Assembly: GCA_947176505.1 (NCBI GenBank) | Contig: CAMWQW010000015.1 | Location: 38,553 to 102,552, forward strand | DNA length: 64,000 bases | Origin: an uncultured Lachnospiraceae bacterium | GTDB lineage: Bacteria > Bacillota > Clostridia > Lachnospirales > Lachnospiraceae | Direction of reading: 5' to 3' | Shown: positions 34,102-43,612 of the stretch, one piece after another | Layout: each line of letters starts with the position of its first letter | How positions within the stretch are numbered: position 1 is the stretch's first letter | Made by a program: the position numbers and the translations under genes | Notes under the pieces: generated by a model | Database searches by the model: none | What the model was told of the DNA's origin: nothing | What the model saw: the letters and a program-made list of their open reading frames with translations, nothing else

Positions 34102-34911
34102 ATGCAGATTACGGTACTGATGGAAGATACTTGCACAAATCCGGAATGTGAATATGAGCATGGACTGAGTCTTTATATAGAAGCGGAGGGGTACAAGATT
34201 CTGGCGGATACGGGGGCAAGTGAAAAGACGATTTTCAATGCCGGCAAGCTGGATGTTGATTTGTCTAAGGTGGATTTTGCAGTGCTTAGTCACGGGCATT
34301 ATGACCATTCCGGCGGCATACTTGCTTTTCGCAGGATAAACGCAGATGCCGTAATCTATATGCAGAGGACGGCTCTTGACGATTACTATCACGGGGAGAG
34401 GTATATTGGTGTCGACAAACAAATCAGTCAGCTTCCGAATATAAAGCTTCTGGCGGGGAATACGGAGATTGACAGAAATATTTCGATTTTTACAGGTATT
34501 ACCGGCAAAAAATTCTGTCCGAAAAGTAATCTTGGACTGACCAGACGTGTAGGTGGAGAGGATGTGCAGGATGATTTTGCACATGAACAGTGTCTTGTCA
34601 TACGCGGGGATAAGACATTGCTTGTTTCCGGATGTGCGCATAACGGAATATTAAATATTCTGGACAGATACGAGGGACTTTACGGTGGCGTTCCGGATGT
34701 AGTCATCAGTGGTTTCCACATGGTGAAAAAGACTGCCTACTCTGAGGAAGAAAAAGAAATCATTTTAAAGACAGCCGAGGAATTAAGAAGGAGCGGTGCA
34801 ATTTATTATACCGGACACTGCACGGGACAGCAGGCGATTGACCTGATGAAACCGATTATGGGTGATAAACTGATACAGATTCAATGCGGTATGAGAATAA
34901 ATCTGTCATAG
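34102..34911 (+). CDS. Metallo-beta-lactamase-fold hydrolase
   Basis: 269-residue protein with the metal-binding motif SHGHYDHSGG (His64, His66, Asp68, His69) and later ligands in VSGCAHNGILNIL and TGHCTG. The gene closely fits the subgroup related to 7,8-dihydropterin-6-methyl-4-aminobenzene-phosphate synthase, recognised by an N-terminal VLMEDT strand and a C-terminal GGFH-like turn (here VISGFHM). The substrate in Bacillota is unknown. AGGAGAG precedes the start. The gene is divergent from the MATE operon. Confidence 0.85.
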   Translation: MQITVLMEDTCTNPECEYEHGLSLYIEAEGYKILADTGASEKTIFNAGKLDVDLSKVDFAVLSHGHYDHSGGILAFRRINADAVIYMQRTALDDYYHGERYIGVDKQISQLPNIKLLAGNTEIDRNISIFTGITGKKFCPKSNLGLTRRVGGEDVQDDFAHEQCLVIRGDKTLLVSGCAHNGILNILDRYEGLYGGVPDVVISGFHMVKKTAYSEEEKEIILKTAEELRRSGAIYYTGHCTGQQAIDLMKPIMGDKLIQIQCGMRINLS

Positions 34912-34959
34912 ATGTAAAGCCAGATACAACAAAATATAATGTAGGAGTAGGAGAAAACT

Positions 34960-36051
34960 GTGAAAAAGATTGTAAAAGGAATTGTCATTTTCTTAGGGGT
35001 TATTATTGTGGCACTTTTAGTGTATGCCGGTTATCTGCTTCTTGGATTTCATCGTCTGCCTGATAATTTGACTCTTGAAGTCAATAGAAGTGGAGAGGCT
35101 GAAAGCTTTGATGAAGATTTTGAAGTAGAGCCTGATACGACGTACCGGATCATCACTTATAATATCGGATTTGGCGCATACCTGCCGGATTTTAGTTTTT
35201 TCATGGACGGCGGGAAGTCATCGTGGGCAAAGAGCGAGGAGAGTGTGATTGCCAACGTCGCAGCCATGGGCAGCGCGTTGAACCGGTTGGAGCCGGATTT
35301 TCTCTTTTTGCAGGAAGTTGACAGAGACGGCACGAGAAGCTATCATGTGGACGAGCTGGAAATTATGAATAAATTCATCGGAAGTTATGAATATCATTTT
35401 GCGCAGAATTATGATTCTCCATATCTGTTTTTTCCACCGTGGGAGCCTCACGGCACGAATGTAGCCGGAGTCGTGACTTATTCTAAGGGACAGATACAGG
35501 AGGCGGTACGCAGAAGCCTGCCGATTTCAGAGTCGCTTACCAAATTTATGGATTTGGACAGATGCTATTCGATTTCGCGGATTCCTACTAAAGACGGTCA
35601 TTTTCTATGTCTGTACAATGTTCATCTGGCGGCTTACGGCAGCAGCGCCGAGGTCAGAGAGGGACAACTTGCCATGCTCTATGAAGATATGACGGCGGAC
35701 TATGAGAAAGGCAACTATGTGATATGCGGCGGAGATTTTAACCATAACATGAAGGATGAATCACCGGCGGACGCTCCCGAGTGGGCGCACACGTTTCCTT
35801 ATGAAACGATTCCAGAGGGATTTGACATGGCAATCAATTATGCACTGAATGCGGAGGATATCGCACACAATTCCTGTAGAAGTGCGGATGAACCCTATCA
35901 AGAGGGGCAGACATTTACGATTACGCTGGATGGATTTATCGTGTCGGACAACGTGGAAGTGACAGATTATAAGCACATTGATTTGGGATACGGGTATTCA
36001 GATCACGATCCGGTAGAGATGTATTTTGTGCTTGACTCCAAAGAAAAATAA
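34960..36051 (+). CDS. Membrane-anchored endonuclease/exonuclease/phosphatase family protein
   Basis: 363 residues. A single N-terminal membrane helix (KGIVIFLGVIIVALLVYAGY) anchors an outward-facing EEP domain. Catalytic landmarks are ITYNIGFG, FLFLQEVD with the metal-binding Glu, YNVHL, GGDFNH with Asp and Asn, and the C-terminal SDHDPVEMYF with the general-base His. EEP proteins cut phosphodiesters in DNA, phosphoinositides or sphingomyelin; a membrane-anchored outside form is more likely to act on lipid head groups or nucleotides than on chromosomal DNA. Start is GTG 34960 after AGGAGTAGGAGA. It follows the metallo-beta-lactamase gene by 48 bases. Confidence 0.85.
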   Translation: MKKIVKGIVIFLGVIIVALLVYAGYLLLGFHRLPDNLTLEVNRSGEAESFDEDFEVEPDTTYRIITYNIGFGAYLPDFSFFMDGGKSSWAKSEESVIANVAAMGSALNRLEPDFLFLQEVDRDGTRSYHVDELEIMNKFIGSYEYHFAQNYDSPYLFFPPWEPHGTNVAGVVTYSKGQIQEAVRRSLPISESLTKFMDLDRCYSISRIPTKDGHFLCLYNVHLAAYGSSAEVREGQLAMLYEDMTADYEKGNYVICGGDFNHNMKDESPADAPEWAHTFPYETIPEGFDMAINYALNAEDIAHNSCRSADEPYQEGQTFTITLDGFIVSDNVEVTDYKHIDLGYGYSDHDPVEMYFVLDSKEK

Positions 36052-36133
36052 GCTGAGAAGATGAAAAGTCTGACAATAATACACAAATTCAATATATTTT
36101 CAAATTATCTGACAATTTAATAAAAAGTCTTTG

Positions 36134-36162
36134 TTTACAAGCGGAGAAAACTGGTGTATATT
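36134..36162 (+). promoter_or_regulatory. Promoter upstream of gltB
   Basis: TTTACA (36134-36139), 17-base spacer, TATATT (36157-36162). Transcription would start about 36169, immediately before a terminator. Confidence 0.6.
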
Positions 36163-36170
36163 AAACATGC

Positions 36171-36213
36171 AGGTCGCAAAGGAGCGCAATGTGTTTCCTT
36201 TGCGACCTTTTTT
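36171..36213 (+). terminator. Strong terminator in the gltB leader
   Basis: Perfect 13-bp arms (36171-36183 and 36196-36208, core GGTCGCAAAGGA) followed by TTTTTT. It lies directly after the promoter and about 90 bases before gltB. A second hairpin (ATAAGCAG 36220-36227 with CTGCTTAT 36241-36248) follows. Confidence 0.85.
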
Positions 36214-36300
36214 GCGTGAATAAGCAGTAAGCTTACGAGTCTGCTTATGCGGGTAAAATCAGCATTGCAAGGGATATATTTGAAAGAGGAGAGAAAAGCT

Positions 36301-39300
36301 ATGTTTGATGTGAAGACAACAGTTCCGGAAGCACCGCTTCATCGCATGGAATTTGAGCATGACAACTGCGGTATCGGTGCATGCGTGAATATCAAAGGAC
36401 TAAAAAGCCGCGTCATTGTCGAGAATGCTTTAAAGATTGTGGAAAACTTGGAGCACAGAGCAGGTAAGGACGCGGAAGGCAAGACCGGTGACGGCGTCGG
36501 CATCCTGACACAGATGCCTCATAAGTTTATGGTCAAGGTGACAAGAGAGCTTGGCTTTGATATCGGAGAAGAGAGAGAGTACGGTGTCGGTACATTCTTT
36601 TTCCCGCAGGATGAATTGCAGCGCAATCAGGCAAAGAAAATGTTCGAGATTATTGCGGAGAAGGAAGGACTTAAATTCTTGGGGTGGCGCGCCGTGCCGA
36701 CAGTTCCTTCTGTACTTGGTCATAAGGCTGTGGAATGTATGCCGTGCATCATGCAGGCATTTATCAAGAAGCCGGTGAATGTGGCGAAAGGACTTGATTT
36801 TGATAGGAAACTGTACATACTGCGGAGAACTTTTGAGCAGTCCACGGATGTGACTTATGTGGTCAGTTTATCCAGCAGGACGATTGTATACAAGGGTATG
36901 TTCTTGGTAGGACAGCTTCGCACCTTTTTCTCCGATTTACAGGATAAGGATTATGAGTCGGCGATAGCTATGGTGCATTCGCGATTTTCCACCAACACAA
37001 ATCCAAGCTGGGAGCGAGCGCATCCGAACAGGTTTATCGTGCATAACGGCGAAATTAATACGATTCGCGGCAATGCGGACAAGATGCAGGCGCGTGAGGA
37101 AAATATGGAATCAGAGCATTTGGAAGGGCAGATGCATAAGATACTGCCTGCCATCAACGCTTCCGGTTCCGATTCTGCTATGCTTGACAACACGTTAGAG
37201 TTTCTTGTGATGAGCGGTATGCCGCTGCCTCTTGCGGTGATGATTACAATTCCGGAGCCGTGGGAGAACAATAAGACCATGAGTCAGAAAAAGAAGGATT
37301 TCTATCAGTACTATGCCACTATGATGGAGCCTTGGGACGGACCCGCATCCATTCTTTTTTCCGATGGAGATATTATGGGAGCGGTACTTGACCGGAATGG
37401 TCTACGTCCGTCACGTTATATGATTACAGACGATGATACGCTGATTTTGTCCTCAGAGGTAGGTGTGCTTGATATTGATCCGGTAAAAATTGTGGTCAAG
37501 GAAAGGCTGCATCCCGGTAAAATGCTGCTTGTGGACACGAAGCAGGGCAGAGTGATTGACGATGATGAAGTGAAGGAGAAGTATGCGTCCGCCCGCCCCT
37601 ATGGTGAATGGCTTGACAATAAATTGGTGGCGCTGAAGGATTTGAAAATCCCGAATCAACGAGTGCCGGAGTATGGCAATGAAGAGCGGCAGCGTATGCA
37701 GAAGGCTTTCGGTTATACCTATGAAGAGTTAAAGACGAGTATTCTGCCTATGGCGAAGAACGGAGCGGAGGCAATCGCGGCGATGGGCGTGGATACGCCG
37801 ATTCCGGTATTATCCAAAGCGCATCATCCGTTGTTCCATTACTTTAAGCAGCTTTTTGCACAAGTGACCAATCCGCCCATTGATGCCATCCGCGAGGAGG
37901 TGGTGACTTCTACTACGGTATATCTGGGAAGAGACGGCAACCTGTTGGAAGAAGTACCGGAGAACTGCAATATGCTAAAGGTTCATAATCCTATTTTGAC
38001 CAACACGGACTTACTCAAGATTAAGAACATGAAGTCGGAAGGGTTTAAAGTAGAGGTGGTACCGATTACCTATTATAAAAATACGAGTCTGGAAAAAGCG
38101 ATAGACAGGCTGTTTGTGGAAGTGGACAGGGCATATCGTGACGGCGTTAATATTTTGATTCTGTCTGACAGAGGGGTAGATGAAAACAGGGTGGCAATTC
38201 CTTCCCTGTTAGCCGTATCCGCCCTGCAGCAGCATTTGGTAAGCACTAAAAAGAGAACGAGCGTAGATATCATCTTGGAATCGGCGGAACCCCGTGAGGT
38301 GCATCACTTTGCGACGCTGCTAGGTTTCGGCGCCTCTGCAATCAATCCTTATCTGGCGCAGGAGAGCATCAAAGAGCTGATTGAAAATCACATGTTAGAC
38401 AAAGATTACTATGCGGCAGTCAACGATTACAATGATGCGGTACTGCACGGTATCGTCAAGATTGCTTCTAAGATGGGAATTTCTACGATTCAGTCTTATC
38501 AGGGTTCCAAGATTTTTGAGGCAATCGGTATTGATAAGGACGTGATCAATAAGTATTTTACCAATACAGTATGTCGTGTCGGAGGTATTACATTAAAAGA
38601 TATCGAGAAGGAAGCCGATACGCTGCACTCCATGGCTTTTGACCCGCTTGGTCTATCAACGGATTTGACGCTGGATAACCCCGGACGTCATCAGATGAGG
38701 AGCGGTGCGGATGAACATCTGTATAACCCGGAAACGATACATTTACTGCAGCAGTCAACAAGGCGTGGTGACTATGAAATGTTCAAGCAATATACCGCAG
38801 CAGTCAACGATGAGGAGAGTATTAAGAATTTAAGAGGTCTGATGGACTTTAACTATGCGAAGAAACCCGTGCCGATAGAGGAAGTGGAGGCAGTTGACAC
38901 GATTGTCACAAGATTTAAGACAGGTGCGATGTCCTACGGTTCAATTTCCAAAGAGGCGCATGAGACGATGGCAATTGCCATGAATAGACTGCACGGCAAA
39001 TCCAACTCCGGCGAAGGCGGGGAGGATGATGACAGGCTGACAGTGGGTGCCGACGGATTAAACAGATGCTCTGCGATTAAGCAGGTGGCTTCCGGCAGGT
39101 TCGGCGTGACAAGCAAATATTTAAATAGTGCGCAGGAAATCCAGATTAAGATGGCGCAGGGGGCGAAACCCGGGGAGGGCGGACATTTGCCCGGAGGTAA
39201 GGTATATCCGTGGATAGCCAAGACGAGACATTCGACGCCGGGCGTAGGACTGATTTCTCCGCCGCCGCACCATGATATCTATTCCATCGAGGATTTGGCA

Positions 39301-40851
39301 CAGTTAATTTATGATTTAAAGAATGCCAACACGAGAGCGCGTATTTCAGTGAAGCTCGTGTCCGAGGCAGGTGTGGGTACGGTCGCAGCAGGCGTTGCCA
39401 AGGCGGGTGCACAGGTGATTCTTGTATCCGGTTATGACGGCGGCACGGGCGCGGCGCCCAGAAACTCCATTCACAATGCAGGGCTTCCGTGGGAATTAGG
39501 ACTTGCCGAGACACATCAGACATTAATCCGGAACGGATTGCGTAATAAAGTGCGCATTGAGACGGACGGTAAACTGATGAGCGGGCGAGATGTGGCGATT
39601 GCGGCGATTCTCGGAGCAGAGGAGTTTGGTTTCGCTACGGCTCCCCTTGTGACGATGGGATGTGTCATGATGAGAGTATGTAATCTTGACACCTGTCCTG
39701 TGGGCGTGGCAACACAGAATCCGGAGCTTCGCAGACGTTTTACGGGTAAGCCGGAATATGTGGAGAACTTTATGCGGTTTATTGCACAGGAACTGAGGGA
39801 ATATATGGCGAAGCTGGGCGTCCGCACGGTGGATGAACTGGTGGGAAGAACCGACCTTTTGAAAGTCAAAGAGCAGTTGACGGACCGCCAGAAGCAGGTG
39901 GATTTGAGCTTGATTCTTCAAAATCCCTATGAGGGAAGCAAAGAGAAATGCATTTTCGATCCGAAACAGGTATATGATTTCGAACTGGATAAGACGATGG
40001 ACGAGAAAGTGCTGCTCAAGCAGCTCTCTAAGGCATTGGAGACAGGGCAGAGGAGAAGTCTGGAAGTGGACGTGACAAACACAGACCGCACTTTCGGTAC
40101 GATTTTCGGCTCGGAGATTACGAGAAGATTCGGTGATACGTTGGAGGAAGATACATACCGTATTCTCTGTAACGGCTCCGGTGGGCAGAGCTTCGGCGCT
40201 TTTATCCCGAAAGGACTGACACTGGAACTGGTAGGCGATTCCAACGACTACTTCGGCAAGGGATTATCCGGCGGTAAACTGATCGTGTATCCTCCGAAAG
40301 GCTCAAAGTTTAAGCAGGATGAAAATATTATTATCGGCAATGTGGCGCTTTATGGTGCAACTTCCGGCAAGGCTTTTATTAACGGTGTGGCTGGAGAGAG
40401 ATTCTGTGTGCGCAATTCCGGTGCGATTGCAGTCGTGGAAGGAGTGGGAGACCACGGATGCGAATACATGACCGGTGGACGCGTGGTTGTGCTCGGTTCA
40501 GTCGGCAAAAACTTTGCGGCTGGTATGAGCGGAGGCATCACATATGTGCTGGATGAGAATAATGATTTGTATACAAAAACGAATAAAGAAATGGTGTCTT
40601 CTTATGAGATTACTTCCAAATATGACGTTCTCGAGCTGAAAGAGATGATCAAGGAACATGTCGCTTACACAAATTCTGTCAAAGGTAAGGAGATTCTTGA
40701 TAATTTCGGAGAGTACCTGCCGAAATTCAAAAAAATTATTCCGCACGATTATGAGAAGATGTTAAAGCTCATCGTGCAGATGGAAGAGAAGGGCTTAAGT
40801 GCGGAACAGGCACAGATTGAGGCATTCTATGCTGCCCAGAACAAGAAGTAA
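36301..40851 (+). CDS. gltB: Glutamate synthase (NADPH) large subunit
   Basis: 1516 residues, the family length. It transfers the amide of glutamine to 2-oxoglutarate. The N-terminal class II amidotransferase domain has its nucleophile Cys in HDNCGIGAC, so about 20 residues would be removed by processing. The central domain is followed by the FMN-binding synthase barrel with SGEGGEDDDRL and KPGEGGHLPGGKV, and the 3Fe-4S ligands in CVMMRVCNLDTCPVG. The C-terminal GXGXG helix domain (for example GGQSFGAF, GLSGGKLIVYPP) ends the protein. ATG 36301 is preceded by GAGGAGAG; an upstream ATG at 36247 is rejected. It forms an operon with gltD and lies behind a promoter-terminator leader. Confidence 0.98.
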   Translation: MFDVKTTVPEAPLHRMEFEHDNCGIGACVNIKGLKSRVIVENALKIVENLEHRAGKDAEGKTGDGVGILTQMPHKFMVKVTRELGFDIGEEREYGVGTFFFPQDELQRNQAKKMFEIIAEKEGLKFLGWRAVPTVPSVLGHKAVECMPCIMQAFIKKPVNVAKGLDFDRKLYILRRTFEQSTDVTYVVSLSSRTIVYKGMFLVGQLRTFFSDLQDKDYESAIAMVHSRFSTNTNPSWERAHPNRFIVHNGEINTIRGNADKMQAREENMESEHLEGQMHKILPAINASGSDSAMLDNTLEFLVMSGMPLPLAVMITIPEPWENNKTMSQKKKDFYQYYATMMEPWDGPASILFSDGDIMGAVLDRNGLRPSRYMITDDDTLILSSEVGVLDIDPVKIVVKERLHPGKMLLVDTKQGRVIDDDEVKEKYASARPYGEWLDNKLVALKDLKIPNQRVPEYGNEERQRMQKAFGYTYEELKTSILPMAKNGAEAIAAMGVDTPIPVLSKAHHPLFHYFKQLFAQVTNPPIDAIREEVVTSTTVYLGRDGNLLEEVPENCNMLKVHNPILTNTDLLKIKNMKSEGFKVEVVPITYYKNTSLEKAIDRLFVEVDRAYRDGVNILILSDRGVDENRVAIPSLLAVSALQQHLVSTKKRTSVDIILESAEPREVHHFATLLGFGASAINPYLAQESIKELIENHMLDKDYYAAVNDYNDAVLHGIVKIASKMGISTIQSYQGSKIFEAIGIDKDVINKYFTNTVCRVGGITLKDIEKEADTLHSMAFDPLGLSTDLTLDNPGRHQMRSGADEHLYNPETIHLLQQSTRRGDYEMFKQYTAAVNDEESIKNLRGLMDFNYAKKPVPIEEVEAVDTIVTRFKTGAMSYGSISKEAHETMAIAMNRLHGKSNSGEGGEDDDRLTVGADGLNRCSAIKQVASGRFGVTSKYLNSAQEIQIKMAQGAKPGEGGHLPGGKVYPWIAKTRHSTPGVGLISPPPHHDIYSIEDLAQLIYDLKNANTRARISVKLVSEAGVGTVAAGVAKAGAQVILVSGYDGGTGAAPRNSIHNAGLPWELGLAETHQTLIRNGLRNKVRIETDGKLMSGRDVAIAAILGAEEFGFATAPLVTMGCVMMRVCNLDTCPVGVATQNPELRRRFTGKPEYVENFMRFIAQELREYMAKLGVRTVDELVGRTDLLKVKEQLTDRQKQVDLSLILQNPYEGSKEKCIFDPKQVYDFELDKTMDEKVLLKQLSKALETGQRRSLEVDVTNTDRTFGTIFGSEITRRFGDTLEEDTYRILCNGSGGQSFGAFIPKGLTLELVGDSNDYFGKGLSGGKLIVYPPKGSKFKQDENIIIGNVALYGATSGKAFINGVAGERFCVRNSGAIAVVEGVGDHGCEYMTGGRVVVLGSVGKNFAAGMSGGITYVLDENNDLYTKTNKEMVSSYEITSKYDVLELKEMIKEHVAYTNSVKGKEILDNFGEYLPKFKKIIPHDYEKMLKLIVQMEEKGLSAEQAQIEAFYAAQNKK

Positions 40852-40874
40852 GCTTAAGAAGAGAGGAGAATATC

Positions 40875-42368
40875 ATGGGAAAACCGACCGGATTTATGGA
40901 ATATGAGCGTAAAGTTTCTAAAGACTTAAGTCCGAAACAGCGCATCAAAAATTTTAATGAATTTCACGAGCATCTTTCGATGGAAGAACAACAGCTGCAG
41001 GGGGCAAGATGTATGGACTGCGGTGTCCCTTTCTGCCAGTCCGGTATGACGCTGTGCGGTATGACATCAGGATGTCCGCTGCACAATCTGGTGCCGGAGT
41101 GGAATGATCTTGTATATACCGGAAACTGGGAGCAGGCATATATGCGCCTGCATAAGACGAACAATTTTCCGGAATTTACTTCGAGGGTATGTCCCGCATT
41201 GTGCGAGGCAGCATGCACATGTGGGCTGGACGGAGAACCTGTCAGCACGAAGGAAAATGAATACGCAATTATTGAAAATGCATACGAAAAGGGCTATGCG
41301 TCCGCAAAACCTCCCAAGGTGAGGACGGGAAAGACCGTAGCCGTAGTGGGAAGCGGTCCGTCGGGACTTGCCGTAGCGGATCAGCTTAACAAAAGAGGAC
41401 ATTTGGTGACAGTGTTTGAACGTTCTGACAGGATTGGCGGATTATTAATGTACGGTATTCCGAACATGAAGCTGGAAAAACACATCATTGACCGCAAGGT
41501 GAAGGTGATGGAAGAAGAAGGTGTGACCTTTGTGACCGGAGCGAATATCGGTAAGGATATAAAAGCGGAGAAATTAATGAAAGAATATGACCGCGTGGTA
41601 CTTTGTTGCGGTTCTTCGCAGCCAAGAGACATTAATGCACCCGGCAGGGATGCCCAAGGTATTTATTTTGCGGTAGACTTTCTGGGCAGAAATACAAAGA
41701 GTCTGTTGGATTCCGATTTTCAGGATAAGCAGTATGTGGATACAAAGGGCAAGGACGTGGTGATTATCGGCGGCGGCGACACCGGCAATGACTGTGTTGG
41801 AACGGCAATCCGCCATGGCGCCAAATCCGTTACCCAGATTGAGATGATGCCCAAAGCGCCTGACAAGCGTGCGGATAACAATCCGTGGCCCGAATGGCCC
41901 AAAGTATGTAAGACCGATTACGGTCAGGAAGAGGCAATTGCCGTATACGGGCACGATCCTCGTATCTATGAGTCAACGGTGAAAGAGTTTATCAAAGACA
42001 AAAGTGGTAATTTGAAAGCGGTCAAGATTGTCTCGCTGACGTGGGAAAAAGATGCTAAGACCGGGCGTATGAACATGAAAGAGGCAGAAGGCAGCGAAAA
42101 GACGCTTGATGCGCAGATTGTCCTCATTGCCGCAGGATTCTTGGGAAGCCAGAAGTATGTGACGGATGCTTTTAAGGTGGCGGTGGATAACAGAACCAAC
42201 GTGCAGACAAGCAGCGGAAAATTCGCCACCAATGTAGACAGAGTATTTGTGGCAGGTGACATGCATACGGGACAGTCTTTGGTGGTCAAAGCAATCCGAC
42301 AAGGCAGGGAGTGTGCCAAAGAAGTGGATGAGAATCTGATGGGATATACGAATATGTATGTGCAGTGA
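40875..42368 (+). CDS. gltD: Glutamate synthase (NADPH) small subunit
   Basis: 497 residues. This flavoprotein takes electrons from NADPH and passes them to GltB through two 4Fe-4S clusters. The N-terminal cysteine-rich region contains CMDCGVPFCQ, CPLHNLVPEWND and CPALCEAACTCG. The FAD-binding loop is VAVVGSGPSGLAVA, the NADPH loop VVIIGGGDTGNDCVG, and the C-terminal VFVAGDMHTGQSLVVKAI matches the family. It starts 23 bases after gltB with AGAGGAG and is followed by a strong terminator, which closes the operon. Confidence 0.98.
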   Translation: MGKPTGFMEYERKVSKDLSPKQRIKNFNEFHEHLSMEEQQLQGARCMDCGVPFCQSGMTLCGMTSGCPLHNLVPEWNDLVYTGNWEQAYMRLHKTNNFPEFTSRVCPALCEAACTCGLDGEPVSTKENEYAIIENAYEKGYASAKPPKVRTGKTVAVVGSGPSGLAVADQLNKRGHLVTVFERSDRIGGLLMYGIPNMKLEKHIIDRKVKVMEEEGVTFVTGANIGKDIKAEKLMKEYDRVVLCCGSSQPRDINAPGRDAQGIYFAVDFLGRNTKSLLDSDFQDKQYVDTKGKDVVIIGGGDTGNDCVGTAIRHGAKSVTQIEMMPKAPDKRADNNPWPEWPKVCKTDYGQEEAIAVYGHDPRIYESTVKEFIKDKSGNLKAVKIVSLTWEKDAKTGRMNMKEAEGSEKTLDAQIVLIAAGFLGSQKYVTDAFKVAVDNRTNVQTSSGKFATNVDRVFVAGDMHTGQSLVVKAIRQGRECAKEVDENLMGYTNMYVQ

Positions 42369-42417
42369 TAGGAAGATGCACGTTCAGGAAGATATGAACT
42401 GAATTTCGTAATGAAAT

Positions 42418-42460
42418 AAGACGCATGATAAGTGGGTGATCCGTATCATGCGTCTTTTGT
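42418..42460 (+). terminator. Terminator of gltBD
   Basis: Perfect 13-bp arms AAGACGCATGATA (42418-42430) and TATCATGCGTCTT (42444-42456), then TTGT. Confidence 0.88.
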
Positions 42461-42521
42461 ATGGAATGCCCGAATATAGTGCGGCAGAAACAGGAAATAC
42501 TATAAGAAAGAGGATTGTATC

Positions 42522-42550
42522 TTGCATGTAAGGGGAAAAAAACATATAAT
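42522..42550 (+). promoter_or_regulatory. Promoter of the thioesterase gene
   Basis: TTGCAT (42522-42527), 17-base spacer, perfect TATAAT (42545-42550), 37 bases before the start codon. Confidence 0.7.
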
Positions 42551-42587
42551 GTGGTATACATTGATGAATCAAGAGGGTGTGTAAACT

Positions 42588-43055
42588 ATGGAAAAAACAG
42601 TATCTGAGTCCATGATAGAGCAGATTTATCAAATACGCCCGGAATATTTAAACGGCGCGGGGAGATTGTTCGGCGGGAGACTGATGGAGTGGATTGATGA
42701 GCTGGCTGGGTTTGTCGCTATCAGGCACGCGCAGCGGAATGTGATTACGGCTTCTGTTGACAATTTAAAGTTTATCAGAGGCGCCTTTCTGGGTGATTTG
42801 ATCGTCCTGATCGGGAGAATAACGTTTGTAGGGAAGACTTCTATGGAGGTGCGGGTAGATACCTATGTAGAGAGTATGGACGGCATCAGGAAGCCGATCA
42901 ACAGAGCCTATTTGACATTAGTTGCGATTGATGCGGAGGGAAAACCTGTAGAGGTGCCCGGACTTATCGTGCAGACGGAATCCGAGAAGGCGGAATGGGA
43001 AGCCGGAATCAGAAGACGCGAAATGCGCAAGCAGCGTAGAACGGAAGGATTTTGA
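42588..43055 (+). CDS. Acyl-CoA thioesterase (hotdog fold, YciA-like)
   Basis: 155-residue single hotdog-domain protein. The hallmark is LFGGRLMEWIDELAG, the central helix with the catalytic Asp/Glu region, followed by the strands VITASVDNLKFIRGAF and TSMEVRVDTYVES. These enzymes release free fatty acids from acyl-CoA; chain-length preference is not visible. The C-terminus is a basic tail (RRREMRKQRRTEGF). It is transcribed from its own promoter. Confidence 0.9.
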   Translation: MEKTVSESMIEQIYQIRPEYLNGAGRLFGGRLMEWIDELAGFVAIRHAQRNVITASVDNLKFIRGAFLGDLIVLIGRITFVGKTSMEVRVDTYVESMDGIRKPINRAYLTLVAIDAEGKPVEVPGLIVQTESEKAEWEAGIRRREMRKQRRTEGF

Positions 43056-43151
43056 TTGTATTGGTGGTATGTTATATCAGGGCTAAGGGTAATTTTGAGG
43101 GCTGAATTAACGAGATAAGTAGACGTAGAACGTCGAGAAATGGAGGAAAAA

Positions 43152-43523
43152 ATGGATTTGACAAAGTATTTTCAGAGTATTATCGAACAGGACCGGTGTG
43201 CGGTGGTCATATGTAACTTAGAACATGAGATTATCTATATGAATCCGGCGGCAGTGGAGAGGTATGAAAAGAGCGGCGGAGCGAAGCTTGTTGGACAAAG
43301 TCTGCTGGGCTGCCATAATGAGAAATCCTGCGAAATGATTCATAGAGTGATTGCGTGGTTTGAGGAAAGCACGCAGAACAATATCATGTATACATATCAT
43401 AATGACAAGCAAAATAAGGATGCCTATATAGTGGCTCTGCGTGATGAGGACGGTACTTTAATCGGATATTATGAGAAGCATGAGTTTCGGGATGCAGAGA
43501 CAGGGGAAGCATATCACTTCTAA
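43152..43523 (+). CDS. Stand-alone PAS-domain protein
   Basis: 123 residues forming little more than one PAS fold: AVVICNLEHEIIYMNPAAVERY, then LVGQSLLGCHNEKSCEMI and the strand AYIVALRDEDGTLIGYYE. The CHNEKSC stretch resembles heme- or cluster-interacting PAS variants, but this is only suggestive. There is no output domain, so it would act by protein contact. Start at ATG 43152 because GGAGG lies six bases before it; the ATG at 43140 contains that ribosome binding site. Confidence 0.72.
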   Translation: MDLTKYFQSIIEQDRCAVVICNLEHEIIYMNPAAVERYEKSGGAKLVGQSLLGCHNEKSCEMIHRVIAWFEESTQNNIMYTYHNDKQNKDAYIVALRDEDGTLIGYYEKHEFRDAETGEAYHF

Positions 43524-43560
43524 AAAGCAGAGAAGAAATATGCGAAATCAGGAAACCAGA

Positions 43561-43602
43561 AAAACTGCGGACAGAATAAAGCGTCTATCCGCAGTTTTTT
43601 AA
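43561..43602. terminator. Terminator between converging genes
   Basis: Perfect 11-bp arms AAAACTGCGGA (43561-43571) and TCCGCAGTTTT (43588-43598), with T run on the plus strand and A run preceding, so it can serve both directions. Confidence 0.85.
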
Positions 43603-43612
43603 TTCTGATATT

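Noticed and set aside
39523-39921. Long minus-strand reading frames inside gltB, and similar ones opposite lon, clpP and tig
   Set aside because: They mirror codons of strongly conserved genes, show no recognisable protein sequence and have no ribosome binding sites.
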